Notes under the pieces: generated by a model | Seen by the model: the letters and a program-made list of their open reading frames with translations, nothing else | The model's database searches: none | What the model was told of the DNA's origin: nothing | Translations under genes and position numbers: made by a program | Assembly (NCBI RefSeq): GCF_001553935.1 | Contig: NZ_CP014232.1 | Span: forward strand, 2,666,001-2,730,000 | Length of the DNA stretch: 64,000 nt | Source of the DNA: Actinomyces oris | Lineage (GTDB): Bacteria; Actinomycetota; Actinomycetes; Actinomycetales; Actinomycetaceae | Direction: 5' to 3' | In this document: positions 6,567 through 16,488 of the stretch, one piece after another | Numbering within the stretch: the stretch's first letter is position 1 | Layout: every line of letters begins with the position of its first letter

Positions 6567-9278
6567 ATGCGCACATCCGAGATCCGCAGCCGCTGGCTGG
6601 ACTACTTCGCCGCGAACGAGCACGAGATCCGGCCCTCGGTCTCCCTGGTGTCTCCCGAGCCCTCCATCCTGTTCACCGTGGCGGGCATGGTTCCCTTCAT
6701 CCCCTACATCCTGGGGACCGAGGAGGCCCCCTGGCCCCGGGCCGCCTCGGTGCAGAAGTGCATCCGCACCAATGACATCGACAACGTCGGTATCACGACG
6801 CGCCACGGCACCTTCTTCCAGATGAACGGCAACTTCTCCTTCGGCGACTACTTCAAGGAGGGGGCGATCTCCTACGCCTGGGGCCTGCTGACAGGCAGCC
6901 GGGAGGAGGGCGGCTACGGCCTGGACGGGGACCGGCTGTGGATGACGATCTGGGAGGAGGACCAGGTCTCCCTCGACTACTGGACCCGTGAGATCGGGGT
7001 GCCTGCAGAGCGGATCCAGCTCCTTCCCTTCAAGGACATCTCCTGGTCCACGGGCCAGCCCGGCCCTGCCGGATCCTGCTGCGAGATCCACTACGACCGC
7101 GGCCCCGCCTACGGGCCCGACGGCGGTCCCGCCGTCGACACCCAGGGCGACCGCTTCCTGGAGATATGGAACCTCGTCTTCGACGAGTTCCTGCGCGGAG
7201 AGGGCAAGGGCCACGACTTCGAGCTCCTGGGCAAGCTCGACCAGACGGCCATCGATACCGGTGCCGGTTTGGAGCGCCTGGCCTTCATCATGCAGGACAA
7301 GCCCAACATGTACGAGATCGACGAGGTCTTCCCTGTCATCAAGGCCGCCGAGGAGCTGTCCGGAAAGGTCTACGGCCGCGGCTCGACCGGACCCGAGGCG
7401 GGCGAGGCCTACCACGATGACGTGCGCATGCGGGTCGTCGCCGACCACGTGCGCTCGGCCCTCATGCTCATCTCCGATGGCGTGCGTCCCGGCAACGACG
7501 GCCGCGGCTACGTCCTGCGCCGCCTCATCCGCAGGGCGGTGCGCTCCATGCGCCTGCTCGGCGTCGACGAGGCCGCCATGCCCACGCTGCTGACCGTCTC
7601 GAAGGACGCCATGAAGTCCTCCTACCCTGAGCTGGAGACCGGCTGGAGCACCATCTCCGAGGTGGCCTACGGCGAGGAGGACGCCTTCCGCCGCACCCTG
7701 GCCGCCGGCACCACGATCCTGGACACCGCGGTGGCCTCGGCCAAGAAGGAGGCGGGCAGCTCCGGGCGCCCGCTGGTGTCGGGCAAGAGCGCCTTCGAGC
7801 TGCACGACACTTACGGCTTCCCCATCGACCTGACCCTTGAGATGGCGGCCGAGCAGGGGGTCGATGTCGATGAGAGCGCCTTCCGCAGCCTCATGAACGA
7901 GCAGAAGGAGCGCGCTCGAGCTGACGCGCGCGCCAAGAAGACCGGGCACGCCGACATCCGCGTCTTCCGCGAGCTGGAGAAGGAGATGGGCGGTGGCTCG
8001 ACCTTCCTGGGCTACACCGAGTCCTCCGCCGATGCCACCGTCACCGGGATCCTCGTCGATGGCGTCCCGCAGAGTGTCGTCACCGCCCCGGCCGAGGTCG
8101 AGGTCGTCCTGGACCGGACTCCGTTCTGGGCCGAGATGGGTGGCCAGCTCGCCGACCAGGGCACGATCCGCCTGGCTGACGGCGGCACCGTCGAGGTCGA
8201 TGACGTCCAGGCCCCCGTCAAGGGGCTGCACGTTCACCGCGGCACCCTGACCGAGGGCACGATCGCAGTTGGGGAGAAGGCCTTCGCCCAGATCGACTCG
8301 GCGCGCCGCCTGGCGATCGCCCGAGCCCACACCTCCACCCACATGGTGCACAAGGCGCTGCACGAGATCGTCTCGGACAACGCCACCCAGGCCGGCAGCG
8401 AGAACTCGCCCTCCCGTATGCGTTTCGACTTCCGCCACGGCTCCGCCCTGGCCTCCGACCAGATCTCCGGCATTGAAGAGCGGGTCAACGCCAGGCTCTC
8501 GGAGGACCTGGCCGTCACCGACGAGATCATGGACATCGACGCAGCCCGAGCCGCCGGCGCCATGGCTCTGTTCGGGGAGAAGTACGGCAAGGAGGTGCGC
8601 GTCGTCTCCATCGGGGGTGACTGGTCCAAGGAGCTGTGCGCAGGCACCCACGTTCCCAGCACCGGCCACATCGGCCGCATCGCGGTGCTGGGCGAGTCCT
8701 CGATCGGTTCGGGCGTGCGCCGCATCGACGCCCTCGTCGGTGAGGGCGCCTACGGCTACCAGGCCAAGGAGCACGCGCTGGTCTCCCAGCTCTCCACCAT
8801 GGTCGGGGGTCGCCCCGAGGATCTGCCCGAGCGGGTCGAGAGCCTCATGGCGCGCCTGAAGGACGCCGAGAAGCGCCTGGCCGCGGCCGAGCAGGCGGCG
8901 CTGTCCGCGCGCACGGCCGGAATCGTCTCCGACGCCGTCCGGCTGGGTGAGATCCGTCTTGCCTCAGCCGACCTCGGAACCGTCGGCTCGGCCGACGCCT
9001 TACGCTCGCTGGTCCTCGACGCTCGCAGCCGGCTCGGTGAGGCAGAACCGGCAGTCGTCGCTGTCGGCGCGGTCGTGGGCTCGCGTCCGGTCGTGGTCGT
9101 GGCCACCAATGCCGGTGCACGTGAGCAGGGCATCCGGGCCGGCGCCCTGGTGCGCACCGCCGCTCAGGTGCTGGGCGGCGGTGGCGGCGGCAAGGACGAT
9201 CTGGCTCAGGGCGGCGGTCAGAACCCTCAGGCTCTAGACGAGGCTCTGCGCGCCGTGGCCGAGCAGATCCAGGCCTGA
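6567..9278 (+). CDS. alaS: Alanine--tRNA ligase
   Basis: The 903-residue enzyme charges tRNA-Ala. It shows the class II catalytic core at the N-terminus (EIRSRWLDYF, QKCIRTNDIDNVG, FFQMNGNFSFGDYFK), the editing domain with zinc ligands (RAHTSTHMVHKAL and ELCAGTHV near residues 590 and 690), and the C-terminal C-Ala domain ending GGGGGGKDDLAQGGG. The start has an appropriate GAGGA upstream. ruvX follows after 40 bases and mltG overlaps ruvX, the order alaS-ruvX-mltG-aroE being common in actinobacteria and pointing to one long operon. Confidence 0.98.
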   Translation: MRTSEIRSRWLDYFAANEHEIRPSVSLVSPEPSILFTVAGMVPFIPYILGTEEAPWPRAASVQKCIRTNDIDNVGITTRHGTFFQMNGNFSFGDYFKEGAISYAWGLLTGSREEGGYGLDGDRLWMTIWEEDQVSLDYWTREIGVPAERIQLLPFKDISWSTGQPGPAGSCCEIHYDRGPAYGPDGGPAVDTQGDRFLEIWNLVFDEFLRGEGKGHDFELLGKLDQTAIDTGAGLERLAFIMQDKPNMYEIDEVFPVIKAAEELSGKVYGRGSTGPEAGEAYHDDVRMRVVADHVRSALMLISDGVRPGNDGRGYVLRRLIRRAVRSMRLLGVDEAAMPTLLTVSKDAMKSSYPELETGWSTISEVAYGEEDAFRRTLAAGTTILDTAVASAKKEAGSSGRPLVSGKSAFELHDTYGFPIDLTLEMAAEQGVDVDESAFRSLMNEQKERARADARAKKTGHADIRVFRELEKEMGGGSTFLGYTESSADATVTGILVDGVPQSVVTAPAEVEVVLDRTPFWAEMGGQLADQGTIRLADGGTVEVDDVQAPVKGLHVHRGTLTEGTIAVGEKAFAQIDSARRLAIARAHTSTHMVHKALHEIVSDNATQAGSENSPSRMRFDFRHGSALASDQISGIEERVNARLSEDLAVTDEIMDIDAARAAGAMALFGEKYGKEVRVVSIGGDWSKELCAGTHVPSTGHIGRIAVLGESSIGSGVRRIDALVGEGAYGYQAKEHALVSQLSTMVGGRPEDLPERVESLMARLKDAEKRLAAAEQAALSARTAGIVSDAVRLGEIRLASADLGTVGSADALRSLVLDARSRLGEAEPAVVAVGAVVGSRPVVVVATNAGAREQGIRAGALVRTAAQVLGGGGGGKDDLAQGGGQNPQALDEALRAVAEQIQA

Positions 9279-9318
9279 TCCGGTCAGCCGGATCGTCCCC
9301 TATCGTCTTGCAGATCCC

Positions 9319-9834
9319 GTGACAGACTCATCGACTCAACCGGACTCGATGGATGTCCGCCCTGGTGTGCGCATCGCCTTCGATGTCGGAAAGGCACGTA
9401 TTGGTGTCGCTCGTTGCGATCAGGACGCGATCCTGTCGTTTCCTGTGGTAACTCTCAGGCGGGACCGCTATGGTGCAGACCTCGATGAGGCCGTTGACCT
9501 TGTCGAGGAGTACGGTGCCTTCGAGGTGATCGTCGGCCTGCCCAAGCACATGGGTGGCGGCAGCTCGAGCTCGACCAAGGACGCCCGAGCGTGGGCGCGA
9601 GATCTGGCGAGCCGCCTGCCACGGCGGGTGTGCGTCCGGCTGGTAGACGAGCGGCTCACCACCGTCTCCGCTCACCGGGATCTGCATGCGGCTGGCCTGA
9701 AGGAGAGGAGCTTCCGCGGTATCGTCGACCAAGCGGCGGCGGTCGTCATCCTCGAACAGGCCATCACAACTGAGCGGATGTCCGGGGTTCCGGCCGGTGA
9801 GCGAGTCCACCCGATCAAGAGAGGCAGAGCGTGA
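9319..9834 (+). CDS. ruvX: Putative pre-16S rRNA nuclease / Holliday junction resolvase-like (YqgF)
   Basis: The RNase H-like fold is marked by IAFDVGKARIGVARCDQD with the first catalytic Asp, VIVGLPKHMGGG, VDERLTTVSA with Glu/Asp, and the last Asp in VDQAAAVVIL. Members of this family trim the 5' end of 16S rRNA in E. coli and were first proposed as Holliday junction resolvases. The GTG start at 9319 has no ribosome site; an ATG at 9349 is an alternative that keeps the whole domain. Its stop overlaps the GTG of mltG by 4 bases (GTGA). Confidence 0.93.
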   Translation: MTDSSTQPDSMDVRPGVRIAFDVGKARIGVARCDQDAILSFPVVTLRRDRYGADLDEAVDLVEEYGAFEVIVGLPKHMGGGSSSSTKDARAWARDLASRLPRRVCVRLVDERLTTVSAHRDLHAAGLKERSFRGIVDQAAAVVILEQAITTERMSGVPAGERVHPIKRGRA

Positions 9835-11048
9835 GCCACGACGATTTCTTCGCCGAGCTCGGCATCCAGCGCGATGAGGGCGCTGGTGACGCCAAGGACA
9901 AGCCCAAGAGCCGCAGGCAGCGGCGCATGGAGAAGGTTGAGCGCCGTCAGCGCAAGCGGCGCCGGCACTGGCTGACGAGCCTTGTCATCGTCATCACCCT
10001 CGTGGCTGTCGGCGTCCTGGGCTACAAGGCCATCGGGATCATGCGCGACGCCTCCGCACAGGCGACTCACGCCGAGGACTACAAGGGCGAGGGTGAGGGC
10101 GAGGTCACCGTGACGATCCCGGAGGGGGCCTCTGGGGCGGACATCGGCGACATCCTGCAGAGCAAAGGCGTCGTCGCCTCCGGCAAGGCCTTCACCAATG
10201 CGGCGAAGAACAACCCCAAGGGAACGACGATCCAGCCGGGAACCTATAAGCTCAAGAAGAAGATGTCGGCCAGCTCTGCGCTCCAGGCACTGCTTGATCC
10301 TGAGAGCAAGGGCGATCACACGCTGACCGTCATTGCCGGCTCCACCAAGCAGAGCGTCAAGGAGCGGCTCAAGAAGGTCGGAAACTTCACCGATGAGCAG
10401 GTCGAGGCGGCGTACGCCGACTCTGCGGCCATCGGCCTGCCCGCCGAGGCCGGCGGCAACGTCGAGGGATGGCTCGCTCCGGGCACCTACGACGTCGCCG
10501 AGAACGCCACGCCGAAGGACCTGGTCAAGAAGATGGTCTCCCAGACCGTCACCCGGCTCAAAGAGCTCAAGGTACCCAAGGAGGACTACCAGAAGGTTCT
10601 GATCAAGGCCTCCATCGTCGAACGAGAGGTGAACAAGGAGCAGTACTACGGGCAGGTCGCCCGGGTCATCGAGAACCGCCTGACGCAGACTGACGGGGAG
10701 ACCCACGGTCTGCTCCAGATGGACTCGACAGTGCAGTACGGCCTGGGCCGTGACGGTGGCATCCCCTCCGAGGCGGAGAATCAGGACGCCAGCAACCCGT
10801 ACAACACCTACGTTCACCAGGGGCTCCCGCCAGGTCCGATCGGCAATCCCGATGAAGCGGCCATCAAGGCGGTGCTCAACCCGCCGGCGGGGAGCTGGCT
10901 CTACTTCGTCACGGTCAACCTCAAGACCGGCGAGACTCTGTTCGCCTCCACCAATGAGGAGCAGAAGGCCAACACCAAGAAGCTCTCCGACTACTGCAAC
11001 AAGAACAAGGACGTCTGCGAGGGCAACGAGAGCAAGAAGAATGGCTGA
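9831..11048 (+). CDS. mltG: Endolytic murein transglycosylase MltG
   Basis: The 405-residue protein has a basic cytoplasmic N-terminus (KSRRQRRMEKVERRQRKRRR), one membrane segment at about 44-67, then the extracellular YceG-like domain. The catalytic Glu lies in ASIVEREV, followed by QMDSTVQYGLG and SPYNTY-like NPYNTYVHQGLPPGPI. MltG cuts nascent glycan strands and so sets peptidoglycan chain length. The Asp/Lys-rich C-terminus is hydrophilic. It starts on the ruvX stop and aroE begins 12 bases after it behind a GAGGAGG site. Confidence 0.95.
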   Translation: MSHDDFFAELGIQRDEGAGDAKDKPKSRRQRRMEKVERRQRKRRRHWLTSLVIVITLVAVGVLGYKAIGIMRDASAQATHAEDYKGEGEGEVTVTIPEGASGADIGDILQSKGVVASGKAFTNAAKNNPKGTTIQPGTYKLKKKMSASSALQALLDPESKGDHTLTVIAGSTKQSVKERLKKVGNFTDEQVEAAYADSAAIGLPAEAGGNVEGWLAPGTYDVAENATPKDLVKKMVSQTVTRLKELKVPKEDYQKVLIKASIVEREVNKEQYYGQVARVIENRLTQTDGETHGLLQMDSTVQYGLGRDGGIPSEAENQDASNPYNTYVHQGLPPGPIGNPDEAAIKAVLNPPAGSWLYFVTVNLKTGETLFASTNEEQKANTKKLSDYCNKNKDVCEGNESKKNG

Positions 11049-11060
11049 GGAGGCCGGCCT

Positions 11061-12023
11061 GTGATACGCCACCGCGCTGCCGTCATCGGTCGGCCGGTGA
11101 GCCACTCACTGTCTCCCGTGCTGCACCGGGCCGCCTACGCCGGGCTGGGGCTGGAGGACTGGTCCTATGAGCGGCGTGAGACGGACTCCGAATCCCTGCC
11201 GGGCCTGCTCGCCGAGCTGGCCGCTCCGGTTCAGGCCGGACCCGCCTGGGCGGGTCTGAGCGTCACCATGCCTCTCAAGCAGGTTCTCCTGGCGCACCTG
11301 GACGTCATCGATCCTCTCGCTGAGGCTGTCGGTGCCGTCAACACCGTGGTGGCACAGCGCAGCGGAGCAGGAGATGCGCTCCTGACCGGCTTCAACACCG
11401 ACGTCGCAGGCATTGTCGGTGCACTAAGGGAGGCCGCCCGCACCCAGACACCGGGCTCCTCGGATGCTCAACTCCGGATCGAGCAGGCCGTGGTGCTCGG
11501 TTCGGGCGCCACCGCCTGCTCCGCCCTCGCGGCGCTCGGAGAGCTCCGGGCCGGCCGGATCACCGTCGTGGCTCGGCGTCACGCCGGCCCCGGCCGCGCA
11601 CTCAGCGCCGCCCACCGTATGGGGCTGGATATCGAGCCCTTCACCTGGAAGCCGGCTGACTCGACCTCCAACACCGAGGCGGCCCAGCGCCTGGCCGCAG
11701 CCGATGTCGTCATCTCGACTCTGCCCGCGCATGCGGCCGATCCGTTGGAGGGCCCGCTCAGGCAGGCCCTGGCCCGGGCCGAGGGCACCCGAGCAGGAGC
11801 CGTGATGCTCGACGTCGTCTACGCCCCTTGGCCCACTGCCGTCGCCGGTGCTTGGGCGGACGCCGGGGGAGCCCTCGCCCCGGGCTGGCTGATGCTCCTG
11901 CACCAGGCAGTGCCCCAGGTGCAGCTCATGACCGGGCGGCAGCCAGACATCGAGTGCATGCGTACAGCGCTGCGCTCGGCGCTGGCCCCGCCCTCAACAA
12001 CTCCGGTTCGCACCAACGACTGA
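11061..12023 (+). CDS. aroE: Shikimate dehydrogenase (NADP+)
   Basis: The 320-residue enzyme reduces 3-dehydroshikimate. The substrate site is given by [17 protein letters not shown] and SVTMPLKQ with the catalytic Lys at 73, then [23 protein letters not shown], and a Rossmann part with [13 protein letters not shown] and VVARRHAGP. The length is slightly above the usual 270-290 because of loops near 135-145 and the C-terminus. The GTG start follows GAGGAGG. This is the first of the aro genes in the block. Confidence 0.93.
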   Translation: MIRHRAAVIGRPVSHSLSPVLHRAAYAGLGLEDWSYERRETDSESLPGLLAELAAPVQAGPAWAGLSVTMPLKQVLLAHLDVIDPLAEAVGAVNTVVAQRSGAGDALLTGFNTDVAGIVGALREAARTQTPGSSDAQLRIEQAVVLGSGATACSALAALGELRAGRITVVARRHAGPGRALSAAHRMGLDIEPFTWKPADSTSNTEAAQRLAAADVVISTLPAHAADPLEGPLRQALARAEGTRAGAVMLDVVYAPWPTAVAGAWADAGGALAPGWLMLLHQAVPQVQLMTGRQPDIECMRTALRSALAPPSTTPVRTND

Positions 12024-12059
12024 TGCCTGCGCGGAGAACTACTGGGAACTCCGACGGGG

Positions 12060-12092
12060 GATACCAGCGGCGGTATCGGCGTGTGAGAGTAT
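12060..12092 (+). promoter_or_regulatory. Palindrome and -10 box upstream of aroC
   Basis: A perfect 6-6-6 inverted repeat, GATACC at 12060-12065 and GGTATC at 12072-12077, precedes a weak -10 box GAGTAT (12087-12092) that lies 7 bases before the aroC ATG. The palindrome sits in the -15 to -32 area and could be an operator or a short hairpin. Confidence 0.45.
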
Positions 12093-12099
12093 CTACCCC

Positions 12100-13332
12100 A
12101 TGCTTCGATGGATGACGGCCGGGGAATCCCACGGCGAGGCTCTGACCGCGGTGCTGGAAGGCGTGCCCGCGGGCGTTCGGATCACCAGTGAGGACATCCG
12201 GGCGGCACTGGCCCGGCGGCGACTGGGGCACGGGCGTGGTGCCCGCCAGGCCTTCGAGCGCGACGAGCTGCGGGTATTGGGGGGCATCCGCCACGGAAGC
12301 ACCATCGGCAGCCCCATCGCCCTGCAGATCGGCAACTCCGAGTGGCCCAAGTGGTCCACGGTGATGAGCGCCGACCCCGTGGACCCCAACGACCTGCTCA
12401 TCGACGCCGGCACCGGTGACGAGCGCGAGATTGCCCGTAACCGCCCGCTGACCCGCCCCAGGCCCGGGCACGCGGACCTGCCGGGGATGCTCAAGTACGA
12501 CCTGCCCGAGGCCCGCCCGGTCCTGGAACGGGCCTCAGCCCGCGAGACCGCCGCCCGGGTGGCGCTTGGGGCCGTGGCCGAGGCCATTCTGGAGCAGATC
12601 GCTGGTATCCGGCTGGTGAGCCACGTCGTGCGGATCGGATCAGTCGCCCTGCCCGATGACGTACCCCCGCCCAGCGCTGAGGACACCTCGCGCCTGGACG
12701 CCGACCCCGTGCGCTGCACGGATCCTGCCACCAGTGCCGCCATGGTTGCCCAGATCGATGCCACCAGGAAGGACGGTGACACGCTCGGGGGCGTTGTTGA
12801 GGTCATCGCCACCGGTGTCCCGGTGGGACTGGGCACCCATGTCAGCGCCGACCGCCGCTTGGACGCGCGCCTGGCGGCCGCGCTCATGGGGATCCAGGCC
12901 GTCAAGGGCGTGGAGATCGGTGACGGCTTCGCCGAGGCGGCCCGGCGGGGCTCGGCCGCCCACGACGAGATCATCTCAGTGAACTGCGGAACGCTCACCC
13001 GGACCACCAACCGCGCCGGTGGCATCGAGGGCGGAATCTCCAACGGCTCCGCTGTGCGGGTACGGGCCGGCTTCAAGCCGATCTCCACGGTGCCCAAGGC
13101 CCTGCGCACCGTCGACCTGACCACGGGCGAGCCCGCCACCGGGCTCCACCAGCGCTCTGACGTGTGCGCCGTCGTTCCCGGAGCGGTCATTGCACAGGCC
13201 ATGACCGCTCTGGTCCTGGCCGACCTGTTACTGGACAAGACCGGAGGCGACTCGGCCGATGAGGCTCGACGCAACCTGCGCTCCTACCTGACCCGCATTG
13301 CTGAACGGACGCAGTGGCGAACCGAGCGGTGA
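12100..13332 (+). CDS. aroC: Chorismate synthase
   Basis: The 410-residue enzyme converts EPSP to chorismate with reduced FMN. Family signatures are present: [18 protein letters not shown] at the N-terminus, [32 protein letters not shown], the second block [15 protein letters not shown] and the third block near [27 protein letters not shown] (written here as two parts, [11 protein letters not shown] and ISNG). It begins the second half of the shikimate genes and may have its own leaderless promoter. Confidence 0.97.
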   Translation: MLRWMTAGESHGEALTAVLEGVPAGVRITSEDIRAALARRRLGHGRGARQAFERDELRVLGGIRHGSTIGSPIALQIGNSEWPKWSTVMSADPVDPNDLLIDAGTGDEREIARNRPLTRPRPGHADLPGMLKYDLPEARPVLERASARETAARVALGAVAEAILEQIAGIRLVSHVVRIGSVALPDDVPPPSAEDTSRLDADPVRCTDPATSAAMVAQIDATRKDGDTLGGVVEVIATGVPVGLGTHVSADRRLDARLAAALMGIQAVKGVEIGDGFAEAARRGSAAHDEIISVNCGTLTRTTNRAGGIEGGISNGSAVRVRAGFKPISTVPKALRTVDLTTGEPATGLHQRSDVCAVVPGAVIAQAMTALVLADLLLDKTGGDSADEARRNLRSYLTRIAERTQWRTER

Positions 13333-13408
13333 ATCTCGCAGCAAGTCGCTTTGCTGGGGCGATACTGGTAGCACCCACAGCGATCTCAACGGAGAGGGAG
13401 TCACGATC

Positions 13409-15271
13409 ATGACCTGGAAGCGTGTTCCGACCATCACTCTGCGTGATGACCAGCTGCCCCTGGTACTGGTGGGATTGCCCGGTGCGGGCAAGACCACTCA
13501 GGCCAGGCTTCTGGCTCAGGCTCTGGGCGTCCAGGTCACCGACACCGACGCCGAGATCCGCCGGCGAGCCCGCATGACGATCCCCGAGATCTTCGCCGCC
13601 GAAGGCGAGGAGTGCTTCCGTGACCGTGAGCACCGGGCCATGCGGGCCGTCTTGGACTCCCCGGCTGCGGCTCAGGGCGTCATTGCCCTGGGCGGGGGAG
13701 CGGTACTGCGTCCCGAGAACCGAGACCTGCTGCGCGGCCACACGGTCATCTACCTGTCCGCCTCCCCGAGCACCGCGGCCAAGCACGTGGGCGACGGGAC
13801 CGGGCGGCCGGTCATGGCCCCGGACGCGGACTCCGACCAGACCCGCGCGGCTCAGCAGCGCAGTGAGGAGCCGGGGGAGCACGCGGGCGTCCTGGCGCGC
13901 ATGGAGGCCCTTTATGCTCAGCGCTCGCCGCTGTACTCCGAGGTCGCTACTCTCACTGTGCCCACCGATGGGCTCAGTCCCCAGCAGGTCGCTGCTCTCA
14001 TCCTGGTGGCCCTGGGGGTCCAGACCGCTCAGGCGGTCAGTGTCCTAGCACCCATGGCCGAGGGGCAGTCGGACTCCGCCACTGTCCCGGACGGGGGCGA
14101 CGCCTCGCCTCGGCGCGTCCGGCCCGCGGCAACCACGGAGGTTGGCAGCGGTGCACGGCGAGTCAGCGTCGCCGGCGAGCGCCCCTACGACGTCCTCATC
14201 GGCCACGGGATCCTGGCCGAGCTGCCCCGCATCGTGCAGGACGCCCCCGGAGCGGGTGCGGGAGGCGTGACGATCATCCACGCCAAGGCACTGGCCGACC
14301 GTGCCCGTGCTGCCGAGGCGGCGCTCACCAACGAAGGCCTGCGAGTCCTGAGCATCGAGGTCCCCAACGGAGAGGCTGCCAAGAAGGCGCGCGTCCTGGA
14401 GTATCTGTGGGACCGGCTTGGCTCCTTCCGCCTGGGTCGTGACGGACTCGTCGTCGGTCTCGGTGGCGGGGCGACGACGGACCTGGCAGGTCTCGCGGCT
14501 GCGACCTGGCTGCGAGGTGTTCCAGTGGTACAGGTGCCCACCACGCTGCTGGCCATGGTGGACGCCGCCGTCGGTGGCAAGACCGGAATCGACACGCCCG
14601 CTGGCAAGAACCTGGTGGGTGCCTTCCACCCGCCGGCCGCCGTCATCGCCGACCTGGAGACGCTCTCCACCCTCCCCGCCGCTGAGCTGCGGGCAGGACT
14701 TGGCGAGGTCATCAAGTGCGGCCTGATCGCCGATTCAGCCATTCTCGACCGGGTCCTGGCCGATCCTGCCGACTGCCTGACCTGGGACTCGCCAGTGCTG
14801 GCCGACCTGGTTGCCCGATCCGTCGCGGTCAAGGCCGCCGTGGTGGGGGAGGATCTCACCGAGTCCGGCCTGCGGGAGGTCCTCAACTACGGACACACCT
14901 ACGCCCACGCGATCGAGAAGGTCACCGGGTACTCCTGGCGTCACGGAGAGGCGGTCGCCGTCGGCTGCGTCTTCGCCGCCGAGATCGCCCACCGCAACGG
15001 CAATCTGAGCAGAGACGCGCTCGCCCTGCACCGTCAGAGCTTCGATGCGGTCGGTCTGCCAACCCGCTTCCCCGAAGGGGAGGGGCGCTGGGAAGAGCTC
15101 AAGGAGGCCATGATGAGCGACAAGAAGGTACGCAGTGGGCGACTGCGCCTCGTCCTGCTCGATGACATCGCCAGGCCCGTGCGGGTTCAGGCACCGGCGG
15201 ACAGCGTTCTCCTATCGGCTCACGAGGCAGTCACCGGTGGGCCCAGCCCGGCAGAAGGGAACCGCGGTTGA
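13409..15271 (+). CDS. aroKB: Fused shikimate kinase / 3-dehydroquinate synthase
   Basis: The 620-residue protein joins two shikimate enzymes. Residues 15-200 are shikimate kinase with an intact P-loop (GLPGAGKTT, Lys28), the DTD substrate motif and GGGAVLR. A linker of about 40 residues leads to 3-dehydroquinate synthase from about 250, with NGEAAKK, GGGATTDLAGLAAATWLRG, VPTTLLAMVDAAVGGKTGID and the zinc His in NYGHTYAHAIE and WRHGEAVAVG. The start at 13409 is supported by GAGGGAG 9 bases upstream; the frame is open further back over the end of aroC but that part looks unlike protein. The downstream kinase-like gene starts on its stop codon. Confidence 0.95.
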   Translation: MTWKRVPTITLRDDQLPLVLVGLPGAGKTTQARLLAQALGVQVTDTDAEIRRRARMTIPEIFAAEGEECFRDREHRAMRAVLDSPAAAQGVIALGGGAVLRPENRDLLRGHTVIYLSASPSTAAKHVGDGTGRPVMAPDADSDQTRAAQQRSEEPGEHAGVLARMEALYAQRSPLYSEVATLTVPTDGLSPQQVAALILVALGVQTAQAVSVLAPMAEGQSDSATVPDGGDASPRRVRPAATTEVGSGARRVSVAGERPYDVLIGHGILAELPRIVQDAPGAGAGGVTIIHAKALADRARAAEAALTNEGLRVLSIEVPNGEAAKKARVLEYLWDRLGSFRLGRDGLVVGLGGGATTDLAGLAAATWLRGVPVVQVPTTLLAMVDAAVGGKTGIDTPAGKNLVGAFHPPAAVIADLETLSTLPAAELRAGLGEVIKCGLIADSAILDRVLADPADCLTWDSPVLADLVARSVAVKAAVVGEDLTESGLREVLNYGHTYAHAIEKVTGYSWRHGEAVAVGCVFAAEIAHRNGNLSRDALALHRQSFDAVGLPTRFPEGEGRWEELKEAMMSDKKVRSGRLRLVLLDDIARPVRVQAPADSVLLSAHEAVTGGPSPAEGNRG

Positions 15272-15834
15272 GCGCCACGGCACCGGGTTCCCTCATCCTC
15301 ATCGGCCCGCCCGGCGCCGGCTGCTCCAGCGTGGCCCGTGCCATCGGGAGTGCCCGGGGCCTTCCCGTGCTCGATCTGGGCCAGCTCGTCGCCGATGAGC
15401 TGGGAACTCGCCCCGAGCTGGCGCTCGTCGCGGTGGCGGAGACCGAGTACCGCCGCATCGAGGCCGGCACCGCTGAACGGCTCCTGGAGCGGGCCGAGAC
15501 CGGGGGCCTCGTCGTCGCCCTGGGATCGGGCTGCCTGGAGGCCAGGGGAGTGCGTCAGGGCCTCGAGCGTCTCAGGCTCGCCGGCCGCAGTACTCACCAC
15601 GTCGTGGCCCTGACCTGTGCTACCCGGGTCCTGGCCACTCGTAACGGTCTTGACGCGCCGCGGTCCGTGGCCCTGGGAACCGTCCATCACCAGTTCGTCC
15701 AGATGCTCCACGAGCGCCAGACCCTGTGCCGGGACATGGCCGACGTCGTCATCGACACCACCGCGACGACCCCCGACGAGGCCGCTCAGAAGGTGATGAA
15801 CGACATCGGCACCGATTTGTCCCGCCACTCGTGA
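15268..15834 (+). CDS. Shikimate kinase-like protein with degenerate P-loop (probable pseudoenzyme)
   Basis: The 188-residue protein has the nucleoside-kinase fold order of shikimate kinase, but key residues are missing. The Walker A reads GPPGAGCSS (13-21), with Cys19 in place of the invariant Lys. The Asp pair that binds shikimate becomes LDLGQL, GGG becomes GSGCLE, and the usual RPLL lid arginine is not found. A TTG start overlaps the aroKB stop by 4 bases (TTGA), so translation should be coupled. Because the fused aroKB carries an intact kinase, this copy may be a regulatory or structural partner, or a decaying duplicate. The family call is from fold pattern and context and is less sure than its neighbours. 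Confidence 0.75.
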   Translation: MSATAPGSLILIGPPGAGCSSVARAIGSARGLPVLDLGQLVADELGTRPELALVAVAETEYRRIEAGTAERLLERAETGGLVVALGSGCLEARGVRQGLERLRLAGRSTHHVVALTCATRVLATRNGLDAPRSVALGTVHHQFVQMLHERQTLCRDMADVVIDTTATTPDEAAQKVMNDIGTDLSRHS

Positions 15835-15924
15835 TCGGTGCGACACGCCCGTCACGGGGTGAGTGTGGCGCCTCGCGGTAGGATCAGCGCGTCCCAGACG
15901 CAATGCAACAGTGAGGAAACCCTC

Positions 15925-16488
15925 GTGGCCACGACGAACGACCTGAAGAACGGCATGGTGCTCAACCTCGAGGGCCAGCTGTGGCAGGTAGTGGAGTTCC
16001 AGCACGTCAAGCCCGGCAAGGGCCCAGCCTTCGTGCGCACCAAGATCAAGAACGTCCTGTCCGGCAAGACCGTTGACAAGACCTTCAACGCCGGCCTCAA
16101 GGTTGAGACCGCCACCGTTGACCGGCGTGACATGCAGTACCTCTACAAGGACGGCGACGACTACGTCTTCATGGATGTCAAGTCCTACGAGCAGACCTAC
16201 GTCCCCTCAGCCACCGTCGGCGACGCCGCCACCTTCATGCTGGAGAACCAGGAGGTCATCGTTGCCTTCCACGAGGACTCGGTGCTGTTCGTCGAGCTGC
16301 CGGCCTCCGTGGTCCTGACGATCTCCCACACCGAGCCGGGCCTGCAGGGCGACCGCTCCAGTGCCGGTACCAAGCCCGCCACGGTCGAAACCGGTGCTGA
16401 GATCCAGGTCCCGCTGTTCCTCAACACCGGTGACAAGGTCAAGGTCGACACCCGCTCCGGCTCCTACATCTCCCGCGTCAACGACTGA
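15925..16488 (+). CDS. efp: Elongation factor P
   Basis: The 187-residue protein has the three EF-P domains: the KOW-like N-terminus ([23 protein letters not shown]), the tip loop PGKGPAF with Lys32 at the modified position, and the C-terminal OB folds ending [12 protein letters not shown]. It helps ribosomes through polyproline stretches. The GTG start at 15925 follows GAGGAAA. A -10-like TAGGAT lies near 15879, so a promoter inside the operon is possible. nusB starts on its stop codon (TGATG). Confidence 0.97.
   Translation: MATTNDLKNGMVLNLEGQLWQVVEFQHVKPGKGPAFVRTKIKNVLSGKTVDKTFNAGLKVETATVDRRDMQYLYKDGDDYVFMDVKSYEQTYVPSATVGDAATFMLENQEVIVAFHEDSVLFVELPASVVLTISHTEPGLQGDRSSAGTKPATVETGAEIQVPLFLNTGDKVKVDTRSGSYISRVND

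Noticed and set aside
6486..8774. A 762-codon open frame antisense to alaS
   Set aside because: It lies fully over alaS, whose protein is unmistakable. Long antisense frames are expected in high-GC genes, and the product is a low-complexity Gly/Asp/Val-rich text without motifs.
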